A stretch of 64,000 bases of DNA from Sphingobacterium sp. CZ-UAM (GTDB lineage Bacteria > Bacteroidota > Bacteroidia > Sphingobacteriales > Sphingobacteriaceae): positions 2,232,001-2,296,000 of the forward strand of contig NZ_MTCM01000001.1 in the NCBI RefSeq assembly GCF_002000245.1, written 5' to 3'. Positions 35,861 to 45,051 of the stretch are shown here, one piece after another (the first letter of the stretch is position 1; every line of letters begins with the position of its first letter). The position numbers and the translations under genes were made by a program. The notes under the pieces were generated by a model. It was not told the origin of the DNA, searched no databases, and was given only the letters and a program-made list of their open reading frames with translations.

Positions 35861-35880
35861 TGTATTATTTAATTAATACA
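35861..35880. promoter_or_regulatory. Candidate operator of the GntR/ABC operon
   Basis: A perfect inverted repeat: TGTATTA, six bases, TAATACA. It ends 5 bases from the ATPase ATG. Its form (GTATTA...TAATAC) is like YtrA-type operators, and the operon encodes a YtrA-type regulator. Confidence 0.55.
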
Positions 35881-36600
35881 CTAATATAGATACTAATCCT
35901 CGATGATTCCAAAAAATATGTAAAAAAAATAAAACTGTTTTATCACTTTTAAAGGCTATCTGACCACCAGCTCGGTAGCTGATCGTAAAGCTAAAAACCA
36001 GAAAGAATAACAAACAATAAGTTTATATAACAAACATATTTATACTGATAAAAAGACAATTAAACAAACAAATTATGAAATTCATAATGGATTAAACAAG
36101 TTATCATGCATTATTTTTGTGCATATTTAAAACCAGCTCCATTACAAAATCTAAAATCAGCCCATTACAGACACTTTTTTATCGGAATGACAGAAAGACA
36201 CTGCAGCACGCCAAAAGCTCCTCAAATCGTTTAAAAGGCATCAAAAACCGCGTATTAAAAGACTGCAGAGTAAAGTCAATTAAAATCGGTATTCACCAAC
36301 TCCTTTTTGAGCTGGACACCACCTACAATCTGGTCGAAAACCGCATCTGTAGCACCAAGAAGCCAATTAACTCTAAGTTAATATCAAATAAAATAAAATC
36401 ATAATAAATTAATAATCAGATTTATGATAATATTATATAAACCAAAAAATCACATCAAATTCAAAGATCATTTTTATCATCTTCTCATCCGATGATAGCA
36501 CTTAGCAATCATTTTTAACCCGAATCTGCTTCGCTGTCGTCACAATAATCAACCGACTGAAGTATTTTTTAATGTATTTTATGTCCATCTTTGTATCGCT
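35881..36600. other. AT-rich 720-base intergenic region
   Basis: Lies between the GntR/ABC operon (divergent) and a small membrane protein gene. A 95-codon open frame at 36117-36404 has low-complexity Lys/Ser/Asn composition, no ribosome site and no family resemblance. I see no convincing gene, tRNA or terminator. The last ten bases before 36601 hold CATCTTTG, a near match to TAnnTTTG. Confidence 0.5.
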
Positions 36601-37074
36601 ATGACTTCTATTTACGCCTTTATTTTAGCATTACATTCCACCTGGCGATGGGTTGTTTTGATCATTCCTATAGTTAGTTTATTCCGTTTTGCTTATCAAA
36701 AAAAGAAGAGACTCCCCTTCACCCCTATCGATAATTTCTTAAAAAAGGCAGTCATTATTGCTTTTTATATGCAAGCATTAATGGGTATCATACTCTATTT
36801 ATTAAGTCCGATCACACAATATTTTCTGACACATTTCGAAATAGCTGTACACTTACGACAGATCCGTTTTTTCGGAATGGAGCATAGCAGCATGATGATT
36901 CTTGCCGCAATCTTTCTGCTTATCGGTGGCCTAAAAAGCAAAAACGCCGATACATATGATCGACGTTTCAAAATTTTACTCATTTGGTTTGGTCTCGCTT
37001 TACTGATTGTCTTAAGTTCCATTCCCTGGGAATTTTCTCCTTTGACCAGTAGACCAAGTTTCCGTTCTTTTTGA
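36601..37074 (+). CDS. Four-helix membrane protein (cytochrome b-like hypothetical)
   Basis: A 157-residue integral membrane protein with four helices: about 5-25, 45-65, 98-118 and 128-146. Conserved His residues at the helix ends (ALHSTWRW and FGMEHSSMM) resemble small haem-binding cytochrome b-type families common in Bacteroidota, but no haem site can be proven. It is convergent with, and directly abuts, the enoyl-CoA hydratase gene (stop at 37074, next stop at 37075). A near-consensus promoter box lies 7 bases before its ATG. Confidence 0.68.
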   Translation: MTSIYAFILALHSTWRWVVLIIPIVSLFRFAYQKKKRLPFTPIDNFLKKAVIIAFYMQALMGIILYLLSPITQYFLTHFEIAVHLRQIRFFGMEHSSMMILAAIFLLIGGLKSKNADTYDRRFKILLIWFGLALLIVLSSIPWEFSPLTSRPSFRSF

Positions 37075-37851
37075 TCAGCTATTCTTCCACTCTCCCTTTC
37101 GTTTATCACGCATTGCCGCCATCCCTTCTTTGAAGTCAGCTGTCTGACGAAGTTTAGCAAGCTCATCCAAAAGAAATGGATATTTATTCGTTAATGCACC
37201 ATCTTTTAATCTACGAAGCGCGCCAAAGCCCCTTGAGATAGCCAGAGGCGCATTGGCTACAATTGTTCTTTTCAATGCATCCAATTCAACCTCCTCTGGC
37301 TCCAAAATTGCATAAAGCAACTCCTTTTCCAGCGCCTCTTCCGCAGAGAAAGACCTACCTTGAATACAAAGATCCATTGCTTTCCGTTCAGGCATATACT
37401 CCAGAAGCAAGGCCAATACTTGAAAAGGAAAAAGGCCGATCTTGACTTCCGGCAATGAAAATCGCACCTGTGGCGTAGCTAACAAATAAGTACAGGATAA
37501 GGCAATTAGAAATCCACCTGCAATCACATCGCCTCGAACAACACATATTGACGGCTTATTTAAATCAGCAAACAATTCGGCAAGCGATTTTTCGACTTTG
37601 GGAATCCGAGGATTAATTTCGTCAACCGAAGGATCTTCAAAAGCTTTCAGATCCATTCCGGCACAAAATACGGGTCCTTCAGCTTCAACCTGTATCAAAC
37701 GAATCTCCGGATCCGCATTAGCTACTGCCAAAGCATAGGCAATCTCACTCACCATGGTCGGACTAAAAGCATTCCTTTTCTCCGATCGCGCCAGCGTCAA
37801 TATAAATACATGCTGTTCGCGTTGTACCTTTATGAAATTCAATTTTTCCAT
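37075..37851 (-). CDS. Enoyl-CoA hydratase/isomerase family (probable methylglutaconyl-CoA hydratase)
   Basis: A 258-residue crotonase-fold enzyme. The oxyanion-hole motif CAGMDLKAFE is near residue 63, with CVVRGDVIAGGFLIAL near 105 and the catalytic Glu region FSLPEVKIGLFPF near 135. Sequence alone only gives the superfamily. The neighbours (HMG-CoA lyase, acyl-CoA dehydrogenase, methylcrotonyl-CoA carboxylase beta) argue for 3-methylglutaconyl-CoA hydratase in leucine breakdown. It lies 9 bases after the HMG-CoA lyase stop, in one minus-strand operon. Confidence 0.85.
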   Translation of the reverse strand: MEKLNFIKVQREQHVFILTLARSEKRNAFSPTMVSEIAYALAVANADPEIRLIQVEAEGPVFCAGMDLKAFEDPSVDEINPRIPKVEKSLAELFADLNKPSICVVRGDVIAGGFLIALSCTYLLATPQVRFSLPEVKIGLFPFQVLALLLEYMPERKAMDLCIQGRSFSAEEALEKELLYAILEPEEVELDALKRTIVANAPLAISRGFGALRRLKDGALTNKYPFLLDELAKLRQTADFKEGMAAMRDKRKGEWKNS

Positions 37852-37860
37852 TTATTCTAT

Positions 37861-38700
37861 CTACAAGATCATCTGTCTAAAGCTATTCTCCAAAGCCATC
37901 TTTTCTGCCAAACTCCCCCTACCGAAAAAATCCAGCAAAATTTCCGATGGAATATTTCCAACCAAATCATCTTTGGCAAATGGACATCCACCATAGCCCA
38001 ATAATGCCCCCTCAAACTTACGGCAGCCGGCATCGTAGGCGGCCTGAACCTTTGCTAGGCTATCCTCTCGCCTGGCATGAAAATGCGCCCCGATAGCGAG
38101 CTGCGGATAACGCGTCCGGACAAGGCCGAAGAGCTCAGCAATCTGTCCGACATTCGCCTCTGAAGTCGTATCGGCCAGAGAAAACTCCACTATCCCCAGT
38201 TGCATAAGCCGATCGATCCATTCTTTGACCAGATCTACCGACCAGAAATCACCATAAGGATTACCAAAAGCCATGCTAAGATACACCACTAATGTCTTAC
38301 CATAGCTATCAGCCAGGACTTTCATTTCCTTCAATTGCTGATAAGAATCCTCCAGCCCCCTATTCGTATTGCGCAACTGAAAGGTTTCTGATATAGAAAA
38401 TGGATAACCTATAAAATCTATTTTCTCCAACTGAACAGCTTCTTGAACACCCCTCAGATTGGCGACAATTGCCAATAACTTTACCCGATCATTCTTCAAA
38501 ATACCATTCAGGACTTCTTTTGTGTCTGCCAATTGCGGAACCGCCTTTGGAGAAACAAAAGAACCAAAGTCAATCACATCAAATAAACCACTTGCTATCA
38601 ACGTATTGATATGCTTAACCTTCTTATCTGTTGAAATAAAATTATGCAGCCCTTGAATGGCATCTCGTGGACAATCGACCAATACAACCTGATCTCTCAT
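37861..38700 (-). CDS. Hydroxymethylglutaryl-CoA lyase
   Basis: Cleaves HMG-CoA to acetyl-CoA and acetoacetate, the last step of leucine degradation. It has 279 residues with an HMGL-like TIM barrel. The signature with the catalytic Cys reads GALLGYGGCPFAKDDLVGN near residue 240. The N-terminal metal region is VDCPRDAIQG, a variation on the usual EVGPRDGLQ (Asp for Glu), and SFVSPKAVPQ follows. Acetoacetate so formed can be activated by the acetoacetyl-CoA synthetase at 41731-43659. Confidence 0.92.
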   Translation of the reverse strand: MRDQVVLVDCPRDAIQGLHNFISTDKKVKHINTLIASGLFDVIDFGSFVSPKAVPQLADTKEVLNGILKNDRVKLLAIVANLRGVQEAVQLEKIDFIGYPFSISETFQLRNTNRGLEDSYQQLKEMKVLADSYGKTLVVYLSMAFGNPYGDFWSVDLVKEWIDRLMQLGIVEFSLADTTSEANVGQIAELFGLVRTRYPQLAIGAHFHARREDSLAKVQAAYDAGCRKFEGALLGYGGCPFAKDDLVGNIPSEILLDFFGRGSLAEKMALENSFRQMIL

Positions 38701-38706
38701 ATTATA

Positions 38707-39861
38707 CTATAAAATATCTTTTTCAATTTCGCGGGCAATCACCATCTTCTGTATACTGGAGGTTCCCTCACCTATTGTACATAATTTGGCATCACGAAAG
38801 AACTTTTCCGCAGGATAGTCTTTTGTAAAGCCATATCCACCAAAAATCTGCACAGATTCATTTGAAACACTTACAGCCGCTTCAGAAGCATACAGTTTGG
38901 CCATTGCGCCAATTTTGGACACGCGCTCACCATGATCTTTGAGATAACCCGCCTGACGAGTCAATAGCTCACTCGCCTCCACTTGGGTAGCCATATCTGC
39001 CAAGGCAAATGAAACCGCCTGAAAATCATAAATCTTCTTCCCAAACTGTTCTCTTTCATGCGCGTATTTTAGTGCACATTCATAAGCGCCGCGCGCAATT
39101 CCCAAAGAAAGGGCCGCAATGGAGATTCTTCCGCCATCCAAAAGCTTTAGGGCCTGTACAAATCCTTGACCTTCCTCCCCAATGAGCTGGTCACGATGAA
39201 TCCTACAGTTATCAAAAAATAAACATGCCGTCTCCGAAGCACGCATACCCAGTTTATTTTCTTTTTTTCCTGCAGTAAATCCCGGTGTACCTTTTTCAAC
39301 GATAAAAGCAGACATTCCTTTTTTATCACCCTTTTGCCCCGTCCGAGCGATCACAACAGCGACACTCGAACTAATGGCATGTGTAATAAAATTCTTCGAA
39401 CCATTCAGTACATAATAATCCCCATCCCTTTCAGCAAAGGTGGTCATACCACCGGCATCCGAGCCTGAGCCAGTCTCCGTGAGGCCCCAAGCACCAATCC
39501 ATTCCGCAGTAGCCAGTTTCGGAAGATAGCGTTTCTTCTGTTCTTCATTAGCAAAACTCAAAATATGATTGGTACATAATGAGTTATGTGCCGCCACCGA
39601 AAGTCCGATCGATCCACAAACTTTGGAGATTTCATCCAGAACGGTGATATACTCCTGATAACCCAGGCCCGAACCTCCGTATTCCTCGGGAACGATAACG
39701 CCCATGAAACCATGTTCACCTAATTTTTTAAAAACTTCTATTGGAAATATTTGGGCTTCATCCCATTCCATCACATAAGGTTTGATATGATACTGTGCAA
39801 AATCTCGTGCACTCTGTCTAATCATATCCATTTGTTGTTTATTTTCAATAAACATAAGCAT
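38707..39861 (-). CDS. Acyl-CoA dehydrogenase (short/branched-chain type)
   Basis: A 384-residue FAD enzyme that makes 2-enoyl-CoA from an acyl-CoA. ACDH signatures are present: [16 protein letters not shown] near 125 and [22 protein letters not shown] near 335. The catalytic Glu sits in the common position, IGEGTSS near 360; classical isovaleryl-CoA dehydrogenases have Ala there and use a Glu elsewhere. Context nevertheless suggests isovaleryl-CoA or a related branched substrate. It is first in an operon with HMG-CoA lyase and hydratase genes, divergent from the carboxylase beta gene. Confidence 0.92.
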   Translation of the reverse strand: MLMFIENKQQMDMIRQSARDFAQYHIKPYVMEWDEAQIFPIEVFKKLGEHGFMGVIVPEEYGGSGLGYQEYITVLDEISKVCGSIGLSVAAHNSLCTNHILSFANEEQKKRYLPKLATAEWIGAWGLTETGSGSDAGGMTTFAERDGDYYVLNGSKNFITHAISSSVAVVIARTGQKGDKKGMSAFIVEKGTPGFTAGKKENKLGMRASETACLFFDNCRIHRDQLIGEEGQGFVQALKLLDGGRISIAALSLGIARGAYECALKYAHEREQFGKKIYDFQAVSFALADMATQVEASELLTRQAGYLKDHGERVSKIGAMAKLYASEAAVSVSNESVQIFGGYGFTKDYPAEKFFRDAKLCTIGEGTSSIQKMVIAREIEKDIL

Positions 39862-40008
39862 GAATATTAAATTTACAATCGGTAATACAATTCAAATATA
39901 TCAAAATATTTAGGAATAAAATTGCAAATATTTTAAAATTTTATTTTAAATTTATCTAAAAATAAGAAATTCTTAATTACATCGCTTTTTAAACCAGAAT
40001 TATAAACT

Positions 40009-41616
40009 ATGAAGGAGCTGCTCGCATTACTTCGCCAAAAAAGAGAAAATTTAAAACTCGGTGGTGGCATCGATAAAATCAAAAAACTAAAGGAGAAAGG
40101 TAAACTGTCGGCATGGGAAAGAATAACGTACTTACTGGATCCAGATCGGGAGTACCTCGAAATAGGCATGTTTGCAGGAGAGGGCATGTATACAGAACAT
40201 GGAGGCTGTACCAATGCAGGCTGCGCAGCTGTTTTAGGTTATGTCAAATCTAAACTTTGCGTTATTGTTTCGAACGATGCCACCGTAAAAGCTGGAGCTT
40301 GGTTCCCGATCTCGGCCAAGAAAAATCTGCGTGCACAGGAGATCGCCATGGAAAACAACCTTCCGATCATATATCTAGTGGATTCTGCAGGTGTTTTCCT
40401 ACCAATGCAAGACGAAATTTTCCCCGACAAAGAACACTTTGGACGAATATTCCGTAATAATGCGCGCATGTCCTCCATGGGCATTCCACAGATTTCCGCA
40501 ATCATGGGCAGCTGTGTTGCGGGCGGCGCCTACTTACCCATTATGTCGGACTATGCTTTCATTGTCGAAGGCACTGGATCTGTATTCCTGGCAGGACCAT
40601 ATTTGGTTAAATCAGCTATTGGAGAAATTGTAGATGCCGAAACACTCGGGGGCGCCGCCACACATTCCGAAATATCAGGTGTTACGGACAATAAATTCCC
40701 CGACGACCAAAGTTGCCTTACCGCCATTAAAAACGTAATTGATAAAATCGGCGGACATGCAAAAGCTAATTTCAATCGAAAGGAAAGCCTGCCTCCAAAA
40801 ACAGACCCCGAAAAAATTATAGAAATCCTTCCGGAGGACCGAACCAAACCTTACCGCATGCAAGATATCCTCGAAGCGATTGTTGATGCAGAAACACTGG
40901 AGGAGTATAAACCCGATTATGGCAAAACCATTGTATGCGCACTTGCACGTGTAGATGGCTGGGCTGTGGGCATCGTCGCCAACCAACGGGAAATCATTAA
41001 AGCAAAGAAGCCCGGAAATGCAATGGAAATGCAAATGGGTGGGGTTATCTACAGCGACTCCGCGGACAAAGCTGCTCGCTTTATTATGAACTGCAACCAA
41101 CAAAACATTCCGCTCGTCTTCTTTCAGGATGTCACTGGGTTTATGGTCGGCAGCCGATCGGAACAAGGTGGAATCATTAAAGATGGTGCCAAAATGGTCA
41201 ATGCAATGGCAAATTCCGTCGTACCCAAATTTACATTCATTGTAGGCAACAGCTATGGAGCGGGAAATTACGCGATGTGTGGCAAGGCTTATGATCCGCG
41301 GTTGATCTATGCTTGGCCAAGCGCCCAAATGGCCGTCATGAGCGGCGCCGCTGCCGGCAAAACGCTATTCCAAATCCAGGAATCCGCATTGAAGGCCAAA
41401 GGGAAGGAAATCAATGAAGAAGAAAAGAATATACTATTGAAATCTATTGAAGACCGATATAATGAACAATTAAGCCCTTATTATGCCGCTGCCCGACTCT
41501 GGGTCGATGGAATTATTGCCCCTGCGGAAACCAGAAAAGTTATCAGCATGGGAATAGAAGCCGCTAACGAAAAACCTATTGTTGAGCGATACAATGTGGG
41601 GGTAATTCAGGTATAA
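40009..41616 (+). CDS. Acyl-CoA carboxylase beta subunit, methylcrotonyl-CoA type
   Basis: The carboxyltransferase half of a biotin-dependent carboxylase; 535 residues, two crotonase-like domains. The stretch PMQDEIFPDKEHFGRIFRNNARMSSMGIPQ is typical of methylcrotonyl-CoA carboxylase beta rather than propionyl- or acetyl-CoA types. Acyl-CoA binding glycines appear in GSCVAGGAYLP and FMVGSRSEQGGIIKDGAKM. With the neighbouring dehydrogenase, hydratase and lyase it completes leucine degradation, except that no biotin carboxylase/BCCP (alpha) subunit gene is in this window. A terminator follows. Confidence 0.93.
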   Translation: MKELLALLRQKRENLKLGGGIDKIKKLKEKGKLSAWERITYLLDPDREYLEIGMFAGEGMYTEHGGCTNAGCAAVLGYVKSKLCVIVSNDATVKAGAWFPISAKKNLRAQEIAMENNLPIIYLVDSAGVFLPMQDEIFPDKEHFGRIFRNNARMSSMGIPQISAIMGSCVAGGAYLPIMSDYAFIVEGTGSVFLAGPYLVKSAIGEIVDAETLGGAATHSEISGVTDNKFPDDQSCLTAIKNVIDKIGGHAKANFNRKESLPPKTDPEKIIEILPEDRTKPYRMQDILEAIVDAETLEEYKPDYGKTIVCALARVDGWAVGIVANQREIIKAKKPGNAMEMQMGGVIYSDSADKAARFIMNCNQQNIPLVFFQDVTGFMVGSRSEQGGIIKDGAKMVNAMANSVVPKFTFIVGNSYGAGNYAMCGKAYDPRLIYAWPSAQMAVMSGAAAGKTLFQIQESALKAKGKEINEEEKNILLKSIEDRYNEQLSPYYAAARLWVDGIIAPAETRKVISMGIEAANEKPIVERYNVGVIQV

Positions 41617-41664
41617 GTAGCCATATAATAGGAAAAATGAGCAGACAACAATAGCTCAAGTAAT

Positions 41665-41705
41665 AAAAAGCCCGCCTGTACCTATGATGCAGGCGGGCTT
41701 TTTTA
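41665..41705. terminator. Terminator between the carboxylase beta and acetoacetyl-CoA synthetase genes
   Basis: The arms AAAAGCCCGCCTG (41666-41678) and CAGGCGGGCTTTT (41690-41702), flanked by As and Ts, serve both convergent genes. Confidence 0.9.
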
Positions 41706-41730
41706 AAGGGCTCAACAAATCTGATGCTGT

Positions 41731-43659
41731 TTACAACGTACGCCAGGTTTTGCTGATAACTTCAAACCCATCTACAGCCTCCGGATTTCGCATGACATCT
41801 TTTGAAACAGCTTTATCAACAGCTATACCTGAGAAGATCTTTTTAATAGGTAGTTCCAGCTTTTTCCCGCTCCAGGTATAAGGAATAGCAGAAACCTCAA
41901 AAATTTCATCCGGCACATGCCGGGGACTATATTCCCTTCGAAGAGACCTCTTTATTTTATCCTTGAGTTCATCATCCAGCACACCATTTTTGATCTGTAC
42001 AAAAAGCAACATATCAGAAGAACCGTTTTCATGATCAACACAGATGACCAAGCTATCCTGAACCTCATCCGTTGCATTCAACACATTATAAATTTCAGCT
42101 GTTCCGATACGCACTCCACCACGGTTCAGTGTCGCATCAGAACGTCCATACATGATGATACCATCATTTGGTGTGATCTTAATCCAGTCGCCATGGCTCC
42201 AAATACCAGGATACTTATCAAAGTAACTATCATAATATTTCTCATTGGAATAATCATTCCAAAAGTAGATTGGCATACAGGGCATCGGCTCCAAGATAAC
42301 CAGCTCGCCCACCTCATCGTACACAGCTATTCCCTCCGCATTAAAAGCAGCTATCTTAGCCCCCAATGTACGGCATTGTATTTCGCCGGCATACACATCA
42401 AGCAATGTACAGCCCGAAAGAAATGCGCTACAAACATCTGTACCACCACTTAGTGAAATAATCTGAGCTTGCGGAAATTGCTGTTGTATCCATTCAAAGA
42501 CAGCAGGCGGCAGCGGAGACCCCGTAGATCCAATTGTTTTTGGGGTATAATTCAATGTTTTCAGATCTTGATCCTGACAGGAGATTAAGTAGGCAGCACC
42601 TGCACCAAAATGATCCACAGCAGTTTCTTTTGCAAACCGCCATAGGCTCAATTTATCCGGATAGTTCGTTGCTCCGTCATAAATGCACAGTGTATTTCCC
42701 ATTAATAATGCCGAAAGAGCGTAATTCCACATCATCCAGCCTGTTGTGGAATACCACATAAACCTTTCCCCCTGCTGCACATTCTGATGCAGCCCCAGTG
42801 CTTTCATATGTTCCAACAACATCCCCCCAGCCCCATGTGTTATTGCTTTAGGTTTTCCCGTCGTCCCCGAAGAATATAAGATCCATATGGGATCTTCAAA
42901 AGCTACTGCAGTAAACTTAAGCTCATGTTGTGAAACGTCCGAATCCATGATCATTTGCCAGGTTTTATCATCGATAAAAACATAGGCTGTCAAAGACGGC
43001 AATTGTCCAGCAAGCTTACGTATGCTATCTTCCTTGTCAAAAAGACGCCCATTGTAATAGTAATCTGCATTTGCAAAAAGCACCTTAGGCTCGATCTGCT
43101 CAAAACGGTCCTGAATACTTGCTTCGCCAAAATCTGGAGAACAGCATGACCAAACCGCCCCAATTGAATTCGTAGCTAAAAACAACGCGATAGCTTCCAC
43201 TCCATTGATCAGCACCCCAGCAACCCGGTCCCCTTTCCTAACCCCTTGATTTTGTAGGTAAATTTGTAATCTGAGCACCATGACCTTTAGCTCTTTCCAG
43301 GAGATCTCGCGCAAAGGCTGCTGTTCCGACTGAAAAATAAGAGCCGGTCGGGCATCTGTTTCGCAACGAAATACATGCTCCGCATAGTTTACCGTTGCTC
43401 CACTAAACCACTTTGCTCCAAAAAAGTCATCCCTGTTCGCCGGAAGAGCTAATACACTGGTAAAATCTGAATGAAATTTTAAATTAAAGTAAGTTGCAAT
43501 ATCCTGCCAAAAATCAGCAACATGTGCAGTTGACCATGCCCATAGATCATGATAAGACGCAAAGGATAATTGATATCGCTGTTCGATATACTGTTTGAAT
43601 TTATTGATCTCAGATCGAGATTTTTGTTCTTCTGTCGGGCTCCAGAGTAATTTTCCCAT
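41731..43659 (-). CDS. Acetoacetate--CoA ligase (acetoacetyl-CoA synthetase)
   Basis: Activates acetoacetate with ATP and CoA. It has 642 residues, an ANL-superfamily enzyme with the AACS-specific N-terminus (MGKLLWSPTEEQ and DLWAWSTAHVADFWQ). The ATP-binding P-loop reads ILYSSGTTGKPKAITHG near 265. The C-terminal hinge GRSDATLNRGGVRIG and the lysine region YTWSGKKLELPIKKI are present. It takes up the acetoacetate released by HMG-CoA lyase next door. A TAAGTTTG box (complement of 43688-43695) lies about 30 bases upstream. Confidence 0.93.
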   Translation of the reverse strand: MGKLLWSPTEEQKSRSEINKFKQYIEQRYQLSFASYHDLWAWSTAHVADFWQDIATYFNLKFHSDFTSVLALPANRDDFFGAKWFSGATVNYAEHVFRCETDARPALIFQSEQQPLREISWKELKVMVLRLQIYLQNQGVRKGDRVAGVLINGVEAIALFLATNSIGAVWSCCSPDFGEASIQDRFEQIEPKVLFANADYYYNGRLFDKEDSIRKLAGQLPSLTAYVFIDDKTWQMIMDSDVSQHELKFTAVAFEDPIWILYSSGTTGKPKAITHGAGGMLLEHMKALGLHQNVQQGERFMWYSTTGWMMWNYALSALLMGNTLCIYDGATNYPDKLSLWRFAKETAVDHFGAGAAYLISCQDQDLKTLNYTPKTIGSTGSPLPPAVFEWIQQQFPQAQIISLSGGTDVCSAFLSGCTLLDVYAGEIQCRTLGAKIAAFNAEGIAVYDEVGELVILEPMPCMPIYFWNDYSNEKYYDSYFDKYPGIWSHGDWIKITPNDGIIMYGRSDATLNRGGVRIGTAEIYNVLNATDEVQDSLVICVDHENGSSDMLLFVQIKNGVLDDELKDKIKRSLRREYSPRHVPDEIFEVSAIPYTWSGKKLELPIKKIFSGIAVDKAVSKDVMRNPEAVDGFEVISKTWRTL

Positions 43660-43687
43660 AATAGTTGGATATAAAAACGGTTATACC

Positions 43688-43695
43688 CAAACTTA
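43688..43695 (-). promoter_or_regulatory. TAnnTTTG box of the acetoacetyl-CoA synthetase gene
   Basis: The complement reads TAAGTTTG. It predicts a transcription start near 43682 and a short leader of about 23 bases. Confidence 0.4.
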
Positions 43696-43828
43696 GTTAA
43701 ATTTGCTTTGATATGCAATTTTTATTGGCGCCAAAACAGAACAAACAAATAAAATCAATTATATTATTGAAATATTATTCTGAAATACCTACAATTCATC
43801 AAATAAACAAGATAAACCCAGGCTTTTT

Positions 43829-44875
43829 TTAAAGCACTTCGATTTCGGTTCCCTCGACCACCGGATGACCGGTACACAATAATATCCGTCCATTCTCCAT
43901 TTCACGATCGGTTAATACTTCATTGTAGTCCATTCTTACTTTTCCTTTAGAACATTGCGCAATGCATGTACTACACATTCCGGATTTACAGGAATAGGGT
44001 AATTTGATTTTATGTTCCAGCCCCACATCCAGAATAGATTTATTATACGGGACCTCCAGATCATAGCTTTTGCCCTGAAAATGTAACCTGATTTGATACG
44101 ATGTTGTATCGATCGCTTTCTCGGATTCATCGTCATCATCCTCTTCATTTTCGGGCAATAAAAATGTTTCTCTTTTTATCTGGTCGGTATCAAAGCCCAT
44201 CCCCAAAAGTGTAAAACGACATAAATCCATGTAAATCACTGGGCCACATGTGTAAAATAAAGCATCCTCTTTTTTCCCGACAAGATGATCCTTGACAATG
44301 GAAAGAATATAATCCCGATTCAGCCTGGCTTTCATTAGATACTTACTGTTGGAATAAATCCAGATAATCGTTAAACGGTCCGGGAATTGCATGGCCCATC
44401 CCTCCAACTCCTCACGGAATGGTGTCTGATCCGCAGATCGATTACTATAAACCAACACAACCTTGGACTCCTTCTCCGTAAGAAGCGCCGTTTTAAGAAT
44501 GGAATACAAAGGCGTTATACCAATCCCCGCAGCAAATAGAAATAAAGTTCTGACCTTATATTTCTCAGGCTCATAGGTAAATAATCCCTGCGGTTCCATA
44601 GCCTGAACGATATCCCCTTCGGCAATCGTATGATGAAGCAATCGCGAGATTTCCCCATTTTCCACACGTTTTACAGTGATACTTAATGGTTCATCATAAT
44701 CCGGAGAGCTATTAAAAGAATAGGAACGACGAACCTCCCGATCACCGAACATAAATGAAAGTGTAATAAACTGTCCAGCTTTATATCTAGGGTACTTACC
44801 ATCAAGAGGTTCCAACTGAAAAGTGATATTATTATTGGGTTGAGGAATTATCTTTGCTATTCGTAATGCATACAT
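43829..44875 (-). CDS. PaaE-like ferredoxin-type oxidoreductase (FAD, NAD(P), 2Fe-2S)
   Basis: A 348-residue electron-transfer protein of three domains. They are an FAD-binding FNR-like barrel with RRSYSFNSSPDYDE near residue 50, an NAD(P)-binding domain with FLFAAGIGITPLYSIL near 113, and a C-terminal plant-type [2Fe-2S] ferredoxin (about 260-348) with C-x4-C-x2-C in CKSGMCSTC and a last Cys in LLCTGHP. An acidic linker (ENEEDDDDESEK) joins the last two. Homologues donate electrons to multicomponent oxygenases such as PaaABCDE or to lipid desaturases; no oxygenase gene is adjacent. The TATATTTG box is 4 bases from the ATG. Confidence 0.9.
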   Translation of the reverse strand: MYALRIAKIIPQPNNNITFQLEPLDGKYPRYKAGQFITLSFMFGDREVRRSYSFNSSPDYDEPLSITVKRVENGEISRLLHHTIAEGDIVQAMEPQGLFTYEPEKYKVRTLFLFAAGIGITPLYSILKTALLTEKESKVVLVYSNRSADQTPFREELEGWAMQFPDRLTIIWIYSNSKYLMKARLNRDYILSIVKDHLVGKKEDALFYTCGPVIYMDLCRFTLLGMGFDTDQIKRETFLLPENEEDDDDESEKAIDTTSYQIRLHFQGKSYDLEVPYNKSILDVGLEHKIKLPYSCKSGMCSTCIAQCSKGKVRMDYNEVLTDREMENGRILLCTGHPVVEGTEIEVL

Positions 44876-44879
44876 AGCT

Positions 44880-44887
44880 CAAATATA
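44880..44887 (-). promoter_or_regulatory. TAnnTTTG box four bases before the reductase ATG
   Basis: The complement reads TATATTTG, then AGCT, then the ATG at 44875. It predicts a leaderless mRNA. Confidence 0.5.
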
Positions 44888-45051
44888 CTGTCGAATTTTG
44901 GCTTACACAAATGTAAAAACCGGAATAGAAATAGCGTTCACACGGACAATTTATAACAATTTTGTTGTATTACAATTGACAGACAATTCTCGTACAATAT
45001 TTGTGGAATTTCACGTTATATTTATATCGAAACTTATTATAATAAGATTAT

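Noticed and set aside
27765..35998. A 14-base identity (GTAAAGCTAAAAAC) near 27765 and near 35985
   Set aside because: Several such matches are expected by chance in 64 kb of AT-rich DNA and the flanks differ.
36117..36404. 95-codon open frame in the AT-rich intergenic region
   Set aside because: Lys/Ser/Asn-rich low-complexity composition, no ribosome site or promoter box, and no resemblance to known families.
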